Source: Dyadobacter sp. MSC1_007 (GTDB lineage Bacteria; Bacteroidota; Bacteroidia; Cytophagales; Spirosomataceae). From it: 64,000 nucleotides of DNA. This document shows positions 54,882-63,323 of the stretch, one piece after another. A program made the position numbers and the translations under genes. Location of the stretch: assembly GCF_023667495.1 (NCBI RefSeq), contig NZ_JAMOZL010000004.1, positions 124,001-188,000 of the forward strand, read 5' to 3'. The notes under the pieces are model-generated. The model was not told the DNA's origin. It ran no database searches and was given only the letters and a program-made list of their open reading frames with translations. Each line of letters begins with the position of its first letter. The first letter of the stretch is position 1.

Positions 54882-54912
54882 CAAAATTAAGTTTTTGTTA
54901 AAACTATACCAA
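54882..54912 (-). promoter_or_regulatory. Candidate promoter of smpB
   Basis: Minus-strand TAATTTTG (54889-54882) matches TAnnTTTG and is preceded after 20 bases by TTG (54912-54910). It lies 27 bases before the smpB ATG. The -33 part reaches the start of the divergent plus-strand gene. Confidence 0.5.
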
Positions 54913-55385
54913 TGAAAGCCAACCGTCATTTCGTCCTGAAAGCAATGCTTTTCTCCCTATTCCTGTGTTATGCCGGCAGAATACACGCCGCAGACGATCC
55001 TGCCACTGTCAGGCAAGTGGTGGACCGGCTGTTTGACGGAATGCGGGCGGGCGACTCTACCATGGTAAGGAGCGTATTTACAGCTCAATGTGAAATGACC
55101 TCTGTTTCCGTGAATGCCAGGGATTCAGTCCTTACTCACAAAGGAAGCATTGCCGCATTCGTGAAGGCGGTAGGCGCGCCGCATGCCGAGAAGTGGGACG
55201 AACGGATCTACGATGTTAAGGTTTCCATTGACGGCCCGATGGCCATTGTCTGGGCACCTTATAAGTTTTACCTGGGTGAAAAGTTCTCGCATTGCGGTGT
55301 AAATGTATTTACATTGATACAAACCAAAACCGGCTGGAAGATCAACGGCATTACCGATACGCGACGAAAGGACAATTGTCTGTAA
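54912..55385 (+). CDS. Secreted NTF2-like protein (SnoaL/DUF4440-type)
   Basis: A 157-residue protein with a signal peptide (KANRHFVLKAMLFSLFLCYAGRIHA). The mature part fits an NTF2-like fold: VRQVVDRLFDGMRAGDSTMVRSVF near residues 33-57, DVKVSIDGPMAIVWAPYKFYLGEKFSHCGVNVFTLIQT in parts near residues 104-140, and a final WKINGITDTRR. Secreted members of the family are usually of unknown function. It is divergent from smpB (57-base gap) and convergent with accD, with a bidirectional hairpin between. The function is unknown. Confidence 0.82.
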   Translation: MKANRHFVLKAMLFSLFLCYAGRIHAADDPATVRQVVDRLFDGMRAGDSTMVRSVFTAQCEMTSVSVNARDSVLTHKGSIAAFVKAVGAPHAEKWDERIYDVKVSIDGPMAIVWAPYKFYLGEKFSHCGVNVFTLIQTKTGWKINGITDTRRKDNCL

Positions 55386-55397
55386 AGCATTAAAAAT

Positions 55398-55446
55398 AAC
55401 AAAGCGGCTGGCTATGATCACCTCATAAGCCAGCCGCTTTATATTT
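55398..55446. terminator. Bidirectional terminator between the NTF2-like gene and accD
   Basis: AAAGCGGCTGGCT (55401-55413) pairs with AGCCAGCCGCTTT (55428-55440), a 13-bp GC-rich stem. The plus side is followed by TATATTT and the minus side by TTATTTTTA, so both convergent genes can end here. Confidence 0.85.
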
Positions 55447-55461
55447 AGCCGCAGATCCTCC

Positions 55462-56304
55462 TTAGCTGATCATCGACAATAGGCTTGTTAACTTATCTTT
55501 CAGGTCTTTCCTGTCAACTATAAAATCCAGGAAGCCATGTTCCAGTACAAATTCAGCACTTTGGAATCCTTTTGGCAAATCCTTTCCAATGGTTTCCCGG
55601 ATTACACGTGGACCGGCAAAACCGATTAAAGCTTCCGGTTCCGAAATGTTGAAATCGCCGAGCATCGCATATGACGCTGTGACACCACCGGTAGTAGGAT
55701 CGGTAAGCAGCGAAATATAGGGAACTTTGGCCTCCGACAATTGCGCCAGACGGGCCGATGTCTTCGCCATTTGCATCAGCGAAAACCCTGCTTCCATCAT
55801 CCGCGCACCGCCCGACTTTGAGATCATCAAAAACGGAAACCTGTGTTCCAGCGCAAAGCTGATCGCCCTCGCGATCTTTTCTCCCACAACCGAACCCATT
55901 GAACCGCCGATAAAACTGAAATCCATACAGGCGATGACCATGTCGGTGCCGTTCATTTTTCCATGCCCAGTCCGCACCGCATCTTTAAGACCAGTCTTTT
56001 TCATGGTCGATTTAATGCGGTCGGGATATGCTTTGGTATCCACAAAATGCAACGGGTCACCAGAGATCAGGTTGGCGTCGAGCTCTATGAATTCATTGTC
56101 GTCAAAAAGCAGATTGAAATATACATCCGACCCCACTTTTTCGTGGTAGTTGCAGTGAGGGCATGTAAAAGCATTTTGCTTATGTTCCCTGGTAGGCGTT
56201 ATTTTCTTACAATTAGGACATTGATACCACAAACCATCCGGCGCTTCACGCTTCATTTCGGTTGGCGTATTGATACCTTTTTCTTTCCGAATAAACCAGG
56301 ACAT
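55462..56304 (-). CDS. accD: Acetyl-CoA carboxylase carboxyltransferase subunit beta
   Basis: A 280-residue subunit. The N-terminal zinc ribbon is intact ([13 protein letters not shown] and FTCPHC, about residues 30-55). [23 protein letters not shown] near residue 160 and [37 protein letters not shown] in parts near residues 195-235 form the carboxyltransferase crotonase-type core. With AccA it moves CO2 from biotin to acetyl-CoA, making malonyl-CoA for fatty acids. accA is not in the window. A TATATTTG sequence at 56389-56382 (minus strand) might be its -7 element. Confidence 0.97.
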   Translation of the reverse strand: MSWFIRKEKGINTPTEMKREAPDGLWYQCPNCKKITPTREHKQNAFTCPHCNYHEKVGSDVYFNLLFDDNEFIELDANLISGDPLHFVDTKAYPDRIKSTMKKTGLKDAVRTGHGKMNGTDMVIACMDFSFIGGSMGSVVGEKIARAISFALEHRFPFLMISKSGGARMMEAGFSLMQMAKTSARLAQLSEAKVPYISLLTDPTTGGVTASYAMLGDFNISEPEALIGFAGPRVIRETIGKDLPKGFQSAEFVLEHGFLDFIVDRKDLKDKLTSLLSMIS

Positions 56305-56381
56305 ACTTTTATGTGGGTTGATTTATGTTTAATAATCTGATAGTCAGATATTTAACCACATTCAATCATGAATAATGGGCT

Positions 56382-56389
56382 CAAATATA
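56382..56389 (-). promoter_or_regulatory. Possible -7 element of accD
   Basis: Minus-strand TATATTTG fits TAnnTTTG and lies 78 bases before the accD ATG. A -33 TTTG at the expected distance was not seen, so it is tentative. Confidence 0.4.
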
Positions 56390-56556
56390 AGAATATTTGT
56401 TGTGTATCGTGAAAATCAGGCTGGTATACTGTCTTTGCGTAAACTAGTTTTGCCTGATGTACATGGCTGCTTCCGAACAATTTTGGCCATTATTTGTTAA
56501 TAAAAACAATCAATACACAGCCTCTTTCCCACAGGCCGTTCACATATGGTTTTGAA

Positions 56557-57099
56557 ATGACAACACCCGCATCTCCGATAGTGATTATTGTTGGTACCAA
56601 CCGTCCCAACTCAATGTCCAGAAAAATTGCTGAATATTATCAAGGTGTTCTTACCCATCTACATGCTCCGAGCATTATCCTCGATCTGGTCAATCTACCT
56701 CACGACTTTACAGTCTCCGCATTGTATGAAAATACCGGCAAAAACGAGTCTTTCAATAACCTGAAATCATTGCTCGAAAAAACCGACAAATTTGTTTTTG
56801 TTGTACCTGAATACAATGGTTCTTATCCGGGTGTGTTAAAAGCTTTCATTGACGGGCTTCCTTATCCCAACAGTTTTTCAAATAAAAAAGCGGCTCTGGT
56901 CGGGCTATCGTCCAATATGCAGGGTGCTGCAATTGCATTAAGCCACTTAAATGACGTTTTCAGCTATTTAGGTATGAATACGCTTGCATTAAGGGTGAAA
57001 CTCGCACAAATCCGCTCGCATTACAGCGACAATGTGGTTTCCAATGCATTATATAAAGAATTGCTCGAAATACAGGCGGGTCAGCTTATCCATTTTTAA
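56557..57099 (+). CDS. NADPH-dependent FMN reductase-family flavoprotein
   Basis: A 180-residue flavodoxin-fold protein. IVIIVGTNRPNSMSRKIAEYY near residues 8-28 is the FMN phosphate-binding loop, and VVPEYNGSYPGVLKAFIDG near residues 85-103 is the signature of NADPH-dependent FMN/azoreductase-type enzymes. It reduces flavin, quinones or azo/nitro compounds with NAD(P)H; the substrate cannot be given. The ATG at 56557 is preferred over an upstream in-frame start because the family fold begins there. It is convergent with ftsZ, sharing a terminator hairpin. Confidence 0.88.
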   Translation: MTTPASPIVIIVGTNRPNSMSRKIAEYYQGVLTHLHAPSIILDLVNLPHDFTVSALYENTGKNESFNNLKSLLEKTDKFVFVVPEYNGSYPGVLKAFIDGLPYPNSFSNKKAALVGLSSNMQGAAIALSHLNDVFSYLGMNTLALRVKLAQIRSHYSDNVVSNALYKELLEIQAGQLIHF

Positions 57100-57114
57100 A
57101 TGCAATCTCGATAA

Positions 57115-57145
57115 ATAAAAAAGGGGAGCTTTCGGCTCCCCTCTC
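57115..57145. terminator. Terminator between the FMN reductase gene and ftsZ
   Basis: AGGGGAGC (57122-57129) pairs with GCTCCCCT (57135-57142), an 8-bp GC-rich stem with a 5-base loop. The minus side is followed by TTTTTTATTTAT, good for ftsZ; the plus side by CTCAATGTTATTT, weaker. Confidence 0.85.
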
Positions 57146-57149
57146 AATG

Positions 57150-58592
57150 TTATTTCAACCAATGCTGCTCCATTTCATGAGCCGGAATAGTTGGTCGCTT
57201 CCATAGCTCGACCCTGCTTCTCCTGAATGCAGGCCCTTCGAGGTCGGCATACTTAACGAGTCCATCTTTGAATGACTGGATCATCATTTGCATTTTTACT
57301 GCATCCTCATCAGACCAGTCGTCGTGCGCTTCCATTTCGGTAAGCGATATATTAATAGGTTCGAAACCGGTAGAAACCGCTTCATCTTCCAGCACAAGAT
57401 CAATAGAGCTCGTTGGCGTATTTTCTTCCAGTTCTCCCGTCAGTATAAGCTCTTCTTCCACCGGAGACAAAACCACTGCCTCTTCGGGCAGCTCTTTAAC
57501 TGGATTTTTCTGTATAGGAGCTTCTTTTTGATTTCCTTTCAGTTGAATGCCTGGTATCGGTGACTCGATGCTGTCGAAACCTGCCGCAACAATCGTTACG
57601 CGCAGTTTATCTCCAAGCGAATCATCGGTGATCGTACCCAGCTTAAACATACGTGCTTCGCCGCCAACCTGTGAAAGTACATATCGCCATATCTCGCGCT
57701 GCTCTTTCATGGTGGCCTCTTTCTTCTTGCTGGTAGCAAGCGTCACAAGGATCCGTTTTGCGCCACGGATATCACGATCGTTCAGCAATGGCGAATCGAG
57801 CGCTTCCTTGATCGCATTCTGCGCACGGTCGGCACCGGTAGATTCCGAAGTTCCCATAACCGACTGACCGGCGTTTTTCAACACTTTCTCCACGTCTTTG
57901 AAGTCGGTATTGATATTTCCATTTGTCGTAATGATCTCGGAGATACTTTTTACAGCATTCAAAAGGATACCGTCAGCCTCGGCAAATGCCTGGGTAAGGG
58001 TCATATCCTCGTAAAGCTCTTCCAGCTTGTCGTTCAAAACAACCAGTACGGTATCACTATATTCTTTCAGTTGCTCGATACCTTCAAGCGCCTGCTCTTT
58101 TTTATCAAGTCCTTCCCAAGTGTAAGGTGCAGTAACTACCGCGACTGTCAGCTTACCCATTTCTTTGGCGAGCTGCGCGATAACCGGTGCGGCACCGGTA
58201 CCCGTTCCTCCACCCATACCAGCTGTGATGAACACCATTTGAGTGGAGCCTCCCAACAAGCCTTTAATTTCTTCAATCGTTTCCAGCGCAGCTTCCTTAC
58301 CCTTGGTCGCATCTGTTCCCGCTCCCAAACCCTGGGTTAAAGTTGCACCTAGCTGGATTTTTACAGGAACCGGGCTATTGGCAAGTGCTTGTCTGTCGGT
58401 ATTACAAACGGCAAACTCCACATCTTTGATTTTCTTCTCAAACATGTAATTGACCGCATTGCTTCCACCTCCGCCTACACCGATCACCTTGATGATAGCC
58501 GGTTCACCATGGCTTTCTCCGTCGGGCTGGTCTTTGATAATTTCGTTCACTATATAGTCCTGGTCTAAAGACTGCAACAAACTGTTGTTCAT
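57150..58592 (-). CDS. ftsZ: Cell division GTPase FtsZ
   Basis: A 480-residue FtsZ. The GTP-binding domain includes IKVIGVGGGGSNAVNYM near residue 35 and the tubulin signature GGGTGTGAAPVIAQ near residue 123; the T7 synergy loop with NTDFKDVEKVLKNAGQ is present near residue 230. A long acidic linker (about residues 355-445) leads to the C-terminal part with DLEGPAFRRSRVELWKRPTIP, where FtsA should bind. FtsZ polymerises into the division ring. The ATG at 58592 is chosen over a TTG at 58631 that overlaps the ftsA stop. It ends the dcw segment at a strong terminator. Confidence 0.98.
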   Translation of the reverse strand: MNNSLLQSLDQDYIVNEIIKDQPDGESHGEPAIIKVIGVGGGGSNAVNYMFEKKIKDVEFAVCNTDRQALANSPVPVKIQLGATLTQGLGAGTDATKGKEAALETIEEIKGLLGGSTQMVFITAGMGGGTGTGAAPVIAQLAKEMGKLTVAVVTAPYTWEGLDKKEQALEGIEQLKEYSDTVLVVLNDKLEELYEDMTLTQAFAEADGILLNAVKSISEIITTNGNINTDFKDVEKVLKNAGQSVMGTSESTGADRAQNAIKEALDSPLLNDRDIRGAKRILVTLATSKKKEATMKEQREIWRYVLSQVGGEARMFKLGTITDDSLGDKLRVTIVAAGFDSIESPIPGIQLKGNQKEAPIQKNPVKELPEEAVVLSPVEEELILTGELEENTPTSSIDLVLEDEAVSTGFEPINISLTEMEAHDDWSDEDAVKMQMMIQSFKDGLVKYADLEGPAFRRSRVELWKRPTIPAHEMEQHWLK

Positions 58593-58627
58593 GTTTTCCG
58601 GGGTTGAGTAAGTGTGACCTTCAATGA

Positions 58628-59980
58628 TCAATAGTCGTCAAGACTATCGTCCTTTTTACCGATAATGCTGTTGATATTATCCCAAAATGTGCCATTCTTT
58701 TTCACAGGCTCCTTCGTTTCCTTGACAGGCTCCTTATGCATGACATTTCCTGTATTGAATGCGGTTGCTGGTTTGCAAACTGATTTCACACGGGGATCGA
58801 TGGACTTTAACCCAGCCCAAGCCAGACCAATCGCTGTACTGAACGATGCATTGCTTACCGCATCCGCCTTGGCGGTCCTTTCCAGGTTCTCAGGATAACC
58901 TACCCTTACCGACATATCGGTTACCTTCTCAAAAAGTACCTCGATATTGTCAATGTTCGCAGACCCACCGGTCAGCACAATGCCGCCGATCAGCTTGTCG
59001 AGATAGCCCGACCTTATAATTTCTGCATAAACCATCGCAGCGATTTCCTTCAAGCGCTCTTCGATGATCAATGCTACGTTCTTTTTCAAAACTTGCTTTG
59101 GCGTGCGGCCTGCAAGGTAATTCACCAGAATCTCAATGTTAAGCGGAATGTCAGCCGACACCGCTGTTCCGTATTCTTTTTTAAGACGTTCTGCGTTTTC
59201 AGCCTGAATACCGCAACCGCTGGCGAGATCACTCGTAATGTGGCGTCCGCCGATCGGAAAGGAAGCAATATGACGCACAATGCGGTCCTGATAGATGATC
59301 AGGTCCGTAGTATGGTCACCGATATCCACCATGGCGATACCGGCCTTAATTTCATTGTCTGTAAGTACAGCAAGACTCGTAGCCAGCGGCCCGAATACAA
59401 GCTTATCGCAACGCAGCGCCTGATCGGCATCCGCAAGGCTTTTTTTAGTTCTTAAAATAGATTGGTTATTGGCTGAAACAACCAGGAAGTTACCTCCCAG
59501 CTTGATACCGGTCCGGCCAACCGGCTCGCGCACGCCTGTTGAGTTATCAACGACGAATTCCATCGGCAATACATGCAGCACATCGAAGTTTGGCTCTATC
59601 TTGGCACGGTACATATCGTCGACAAGCTGGTCTACATCGCGCTGAGTTACTTCTTCACCCGAGGAAGCAGATGGCCTGATCACGCCGTCGCTCTGTGAAC
59701 TGATCTTCACATGCGTGCCACTGAAACTCACATTAACTACACCAATATCGAGATCTGACCGGGAAGATGCTTCTGCAAGCGCCTCTTTAATCGCGCTACC
59801 TACCTGTTTTATATTTTCTACGGATCCGTTTACTACTGCTCCGGCTGGCACAGGAACTTCGCTGAAACCCAATATTTCGATATTGTTCTGCCTGGAACCC
59901 GATGCCGCTCCCTGAGCAGCGATTACGGCTATTTTTGTACTTCCAATATCTACTCCTACTACAATCTTGTCGTGTGCCAT
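58628..59980 (-). CDS. ftsA: Cell division protein FtsA
   Basis: A 450-residue actin-like ATPase. The phosphate-1 motif VGVDIGSTKIAVIAA is at residues 8-22, phosphate-2 GIAMVDIGDHTTDLIIY near residue 210, and the adenosine motif GGIVLTGGSANIDNI near residue 340. The C-terminus has the amphipathic membrane-binding helix (GTFWDNINSIIGKK). FtsA anchors FtsZ to the membrane and links it to the septal wall synthase. It follows ftsQ by 15 bases. Confidence 0.97.
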   Translation of the reverse strand: MAHDKIVVGVDIGSTKIAVIAAQGAASGSRQNNIEILGFSEVPVPAGAVVNGSVENIKQVGSAIKEALAEASSRSDLDIGVVNVSFSGTHVKISSQSDGVIRPSASSGEEVTQRDVDQLVDDMYRAKIEPNFDVLHVLPMEFVVDNSTGVREPVGRTGIKLGGNFLVVSANNQSILRTKKSLADADQALRCDKLVFGPLATSLAVLTDNEIKAGIAMVDIGDHTTDLIIYQDRIVRHIASFPIGGRHITSDLASGCGIQAENAERLKKEYGTAVSADIPLNIEILVNYLAGRTPKQVLKKNVALIIEERLKEIAAMVYAEIIRSGYLDKLIGGIVLTGGSANIDNIEVLFEKVTDMSVRVGYPENLERTAKADAVSNASFSTAIGLAWAGLKSIDPRVKSVCKPATAFNTGNVMHKEPVKETKEPVKKNGTFWDNINSIIGKKDDSLDDY

Positions 59981-59995
59981 GCTGATGGTGAATTA

Positions 59996-60772
59996 TTATT
60001 CACAAACTATTTGATCTTGAAACTTAACACTTATTCTCTTATATCTGCCCCAGTCATTACTCAATACCTTATTGTAGAAGATTCTCAACTTCCTGAATTT
60101 GGACTGAAAATCTTCCGCCCTTCCCAATTCAATCCGCTGGTCGCCTACCAATGTCGTCAGATATATCTCACCATCCTTATCCGCGTTCAGGTGGGTTACC
60201 TGGGCCTTCCAAAACGGGTCGGTATTCAGAAAGCGTAATAACTCCAAAACCTGAGCGCCCTTTTCGGACCTCAGCTTCCCCGGATCAGTGAAATAGGATC
60301 CGGAAACCAATAATGTTCTTGCTGAATAACTGTCTGACAAAGGGAAAAAAACGCCTTCATGGTTAATATAGTATCCCGATGTGTTCCGCATTTCCCCATT
60401 TTCCGACGTATTAATCCAGCGCGCAAGCGGTTTTTCCTGTTCTACTTCTACTACTATATTGCCTCTCAGATCACGAAAAACCTGACATTTTCTGATTAAT
60501 TTGTTCCTGCTGACCCGGTTTTCGAGGTCATTCAAAGCTACATCTTTTAGTCTGCTTCCTACCAAAGGATCCCCGCCGTTTTCGGTAAGAAGCATCCGTA
60601 CATCCATTTGATTCAGAAATCTTGTCCCTGAATCGCCCTGGATCGATATTACGAGATTTGTACAACGCTGTTGAACAAGCTTACTTTCAGCCATACCGAT
60701 GCCCGCAATTGGCAATATGAGCCACAAACTACGTTTCAACAAAAGCCATGAATAGTCAAATTTACGTAACAT
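59996..60772 (-). CDS. ftsQ: Cell division protein FtsQ
   Basis: A 258-residue single-pass membrane protein: a short cytoplasmic start, one transmembrane segment at about residues 9-27 (WLLLKRSLWLILPIAGIG), and a periplasmic POTRA-like domain with FLNQMDVRMLLTENGGDPLVGSRLKDVALNDLENRV in parts (residues 52-90), then VVEVEQEKPLARW. The FtsQ/DivIB beta domain follows. It bridges FtsB-FtsL with the early divisome. Its gene sits between murC (25 bases upstream) and ftsA, as in typical dcw clusters. Confidence 0.9.
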   Translation of the reverse strand: MLRKFDYSWLLLKRSLWLILPIAGIGMAESKLVQQRCTNLVISIQGDSGTRFLNQMDVRMLLTENGGDPLVGSRLKDVALNDLENRVSRNKLIRKCQVFRDLRGNIVVEVEQEKPLARWINTSENGEMRNTSGYYINHEGVFFPLSDSYSARTLLVSGSYFTDPGKLRSEKGAQVLELLRFLNTDPFWKAQVTHLNADKDGEIYLTTLVGDQRIELGRAEDFQSKFRKLRIFYNKVLSNDWGRYKRISVKFQDQIVCE

Positions 60773-60797
60773 CTTAGTAATATTAAAAATGCTTTGA

Positions 60798-62204
60798 CTA
60801 ATTATTCGCCACAGGATTTTTCAGCAAGTTCCGGATCGGTTCCACCAAAGTATCGATATCCCCGGCCCCGATCGTGACCACAATATCCGTATTTAATTCC
60901 TTTAAAATTTTTAAAACTTCTTCTTTTGCAACCAGTTGTTTATCCGGTGTAGTCACTTTTTCCAAAACCATTTCAGCATTCACACCCTCTATCGGCAGCT
61001 CCCGTGCGGGGTAAATTTCAAGAAGCAAAAGGCGGTCGGCCAGTGACAAACTCTCTGCAAAACCATCCGCAAAATCGCGCGTGCGGGTAAAAAGGTGCGG
61101 CTGAAAAATAGCAGTTACATGTCTGCCAGGGTAAAGTCCTTTTACAGAAGACAAAAACGCCTCAATCTCTGCCGGATGATGGGCATAATCATCAATATAA
61201 ACACAACCTTCCTCCTCAACCTGGTATTCGAACCTGCGTTTTACACCTCCATAATTTTCCAGCGCCTCCCTGATTTTCTCCGGTGTCACACCCAAATATA
61301 ATGCAACCGCGGTGGCTGCAATGGAGTTTTCGATATTATGGTAACCCGGGATCTTCATCGCAATGCCTTCAATTACACCCTCGGGATAAATGAGGTCAAA
61401 GACAAAGCGGGCATTCTCAATGCGGATATTCGTAGAATGGTAATCGCCATTTTTCAGGGAATAGGTAAGTACTTTTGCTTTCGTGCTCGACGCGATTTCA
61501 AGTCCGTCCCTCATAAAAAGGGCACCATTTTCATCGATCTGGCTCACATAATCCCGGAACGATTCCAACACGGCTTCATGCTTTCCGTAAATATCGAGGT
61601 GGTCTGCGTCGGTAGAAGTGACAATGGCAATCTCGGGAAATAATGTCAGGAAAGAGCGGTCAAATTCATCGGCTTCCACCACACAAAACACTTCTTCCAA
61701 ATGTTCAGTAGGCTCATTCAACAGCAAGTTTGTGCCGTAATTCTGTGTAATACCACCTAAAAATGCTGTGCTGTTCACCTGTGCGTGGCGCAGGATGTGC
61801 GCAACGAGTGATGAGGTCGTCGTTTTTCCGTGTGTACCGGCCACACCGATCGTCCTGAGGTTTTTGGTTAAAATGCCGAGCACCTGCGAGCGTTTCAGGA
61901 TCAGGAAGTTGGTGTCCCGGAAATAGATCATTTGCTTGTGCTGCACAGGAACGGCCGGCGTGTATATAATAAGTGTCTGCTGCGGGTCCTGCGTGAATCC
62001 GGCCGGTATCGTCGTAATCTCGTCTTCGAGAGTAACTGTTATGCCTTCTTCAATCAGTTTTTTGACCAATGGTGTCATGGTCTTGTCGTATCCTGCGACC
62101 TCAAAACCGTTCGCATTAAACCACCGGGCCAATGCACTCATACCGATTCCGCCTATTCCTACAAAATAGATATATTTCCAGTTTGTCACAGAGGATGACA
62201 TCAT
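60798..62204 (-). CDS. murC: UDP-N-acetylmuramate--L-alanine ligase
   Basis: A 468-residue Mur ligase. The N-terminal Rossmann domain has VGIGGIGMSALARW near residues 16-29; the ATP-binding P-loop is GVAGTHGKTTTSSLV near residue 115; and the C-terminal domain has IDDYAHHPAEIEAFL near residue 340. MurC adds L-alanine to UDP-MurNAc in the cytoplasm, the first peptide step of peptidoglycan. The ATG at 62204 is used; a TTG at 62216 would move it closer to murG (9 bases). Confidence 0.97.
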   Translation of the reverse strand: MMSSSVTNWKYIYFVGIGGIGMSALARWFNANGFEVAGYDKTMTPLVKKLIEEGITVTLEDEITTIPAGFTQDPQQTLIIYTPAVPVQHKQMIYFRDTNFLILKRSQVLGILTKNLRTIGVAGTHGKTTTSSLVAHILRHAQVNSTAFLGGITQNYGTNLLLNEPTEHLEEVFCVVEADEFDRSFLTLFPEIAIVTSTDADHLDIYGKHEAVLESFRDYVSQIDENGALFMRDGLEIASSTKAKVLTYSLKNGDYHSTNIRIENARFVFDLIYPEGVIEGIAMKIPGYHNIENSIAATAVALYLGVTPEKIREALENYGGVKRRFEYQVEEEGCVYIDDYAHHPAEIEAFLSSVKGLYPGRHVTAIFQPHLFTRTRDFADGFAESLSLADRLLLLEIYPARELPIEGVNAEMVLEKVTTPDKQLVAKEEVLKILKELNTDIVVTIGAGDIDTLVEPIRNLLKNPVANN

Positions 62205-62224
62205 GTTCAAATTCAATTCTTGGG

Positions 62225-63322
62225 TTATTTAATCAATTTAAAAACTTCTGTGGCAATATCACTGGCGGCATCAGGTCTTGCCAGTTTCTGAATATTCGTC
62301 CTTAATTCTTTTTGACGGTCAAAATCATCCAACAAGTCCAAAGCCTTATCGACCAGAACGTCCCGTGCTTCCGAATCCTTTACGAGGATGGCTGCGTTGC
62401 TATCCACCAGGTTCATCGCATTCTTCGTCTGATGGTCTTCCGACGCGTACGGAAATGGCACGAGAATAGCCGGCTTGGCGGCCAGGCACAGCTCCGATAC
62501 CGATAATGCGCCCGCTCTCGAAACCACTACGTCGGCTACCGCATAGGCCAGGTCCATTGTATAAATGAAGTCGAAGGCCTGCACTTTGTCAGTCCCTAAT
62601 GCTTCAATGGCAGCTTTCGCTTTGTCAATATCATTCTTTCCCGTTTGCCAGAGCACCTGATAACCGGCGTTAACCAGCTTCTCTAGCCCTGCGGCAATGC
62701 TTTCGTTGATCGACCTCGCGCCCAGGCTTCCACCCATCACGAACAAGGTTTTAAGATTATCATTTAACCCAAAATGTTCGACAGCAGAGCTTCTTTTCAA
62801 ATGCACATAAGTAATATCGCTCCTCACCGGATTGCCCAGCATCACTATTTTTTCTTGGGGAAAGAAGGCTTCCATGCCTGGATAGGCCACGCAGATCCTT
62901 CCTGCCTTTTTGGCAAGAAACTTATTGGTAATGCCTGCATAGGAATTTTGTTCCTGGATCAACGTCGGTATACCGGCCATAGAAGCCATCATCAGCAAGG
63001 GGCCACTTGCAAAACCGCCGACGCCCACGGCTATATCCGGCTGAAAATCTTTAATAATAGCTTTCGCTTTCATCAGGCTGTTCAGCATTTTGAAAGGCAA
63101 AATCAGGTTTTCCAGGGATAAACTTCTCTTGATACCCGCAATCGGCAACCCGACAATCTTGTACCCTGCCCGGGGCACCTTTTCCATCTCCATTTTACCC
63201 AACGCACCTACAAAAAGAATCTCCGTGTCCGGCTCCTTTTGCTGCAATGCATTGGCGATCGCAATGGCCGGGTAAATATGGCCGCCGGTACCGCCTCCGC
63301 TTATGATGACTCTTTTTGCCAT
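62225..63322 (-). CDS. murG: UDP-GlcNAc:undecaprenyl-PP-MurNAc-pentapeptide GlcNAc transferase MurG
   Basis: A 365-residue GT28 enzyme. SGGGTGGHIYPAIAIANAL (residues 8-26) is the lipid I-binding glycine-rich loop, and the second domain holds VMGGSLGARSINE near residue 190 and RAGALSVSELCLAAKPAILVPFP in parts near residue 270 for UDP-GlcNAc. It makes lipid II at the inner face of the membrane. It begins 1 base after the ftsW stop codon, so both are in the same transcript. Confidence 0.97.
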   Translation of the reverse strand: MAKRVIISGGGTGGHIYPAIAIANALQQKEPDTEILFVGALGKMEMEKVPRAGYKIVGLPIAGIKRSLSLENLILPFKMLNSLMKAKAIIKDFQPDIAVGVGGFASGPLLMMASMAGIPTLIQEQNSYAGITNKFLAKKAGRICVAYPGMEAFFPQEKIVMLGNPVRSDITYVHLKRSSAVEHFGLNDNLKTLFVMGGSLGARSINESIAAGLEKLVNAGYQVLWQTGKNDIDKAKAAIEALGTDKVQAFDFIYTMDLAYAVADVVVSRAGALSVSELCLAAKPAILVPFPYASEDHQTKNAMNLVDSNAAILVKDSEARDVLVDKALDLLDDFDRQKELRTNIQKLARPDAASDIATEVFKLIK

Positions 63323-63323
63323 T

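Noticed and set aside
56445..56452. TAGTTTTG as the FMN reductase promoter
   Set aside because: The -7 element fits, but no TTTG at 18-21 bases upstream was found, so support is too weak to list.
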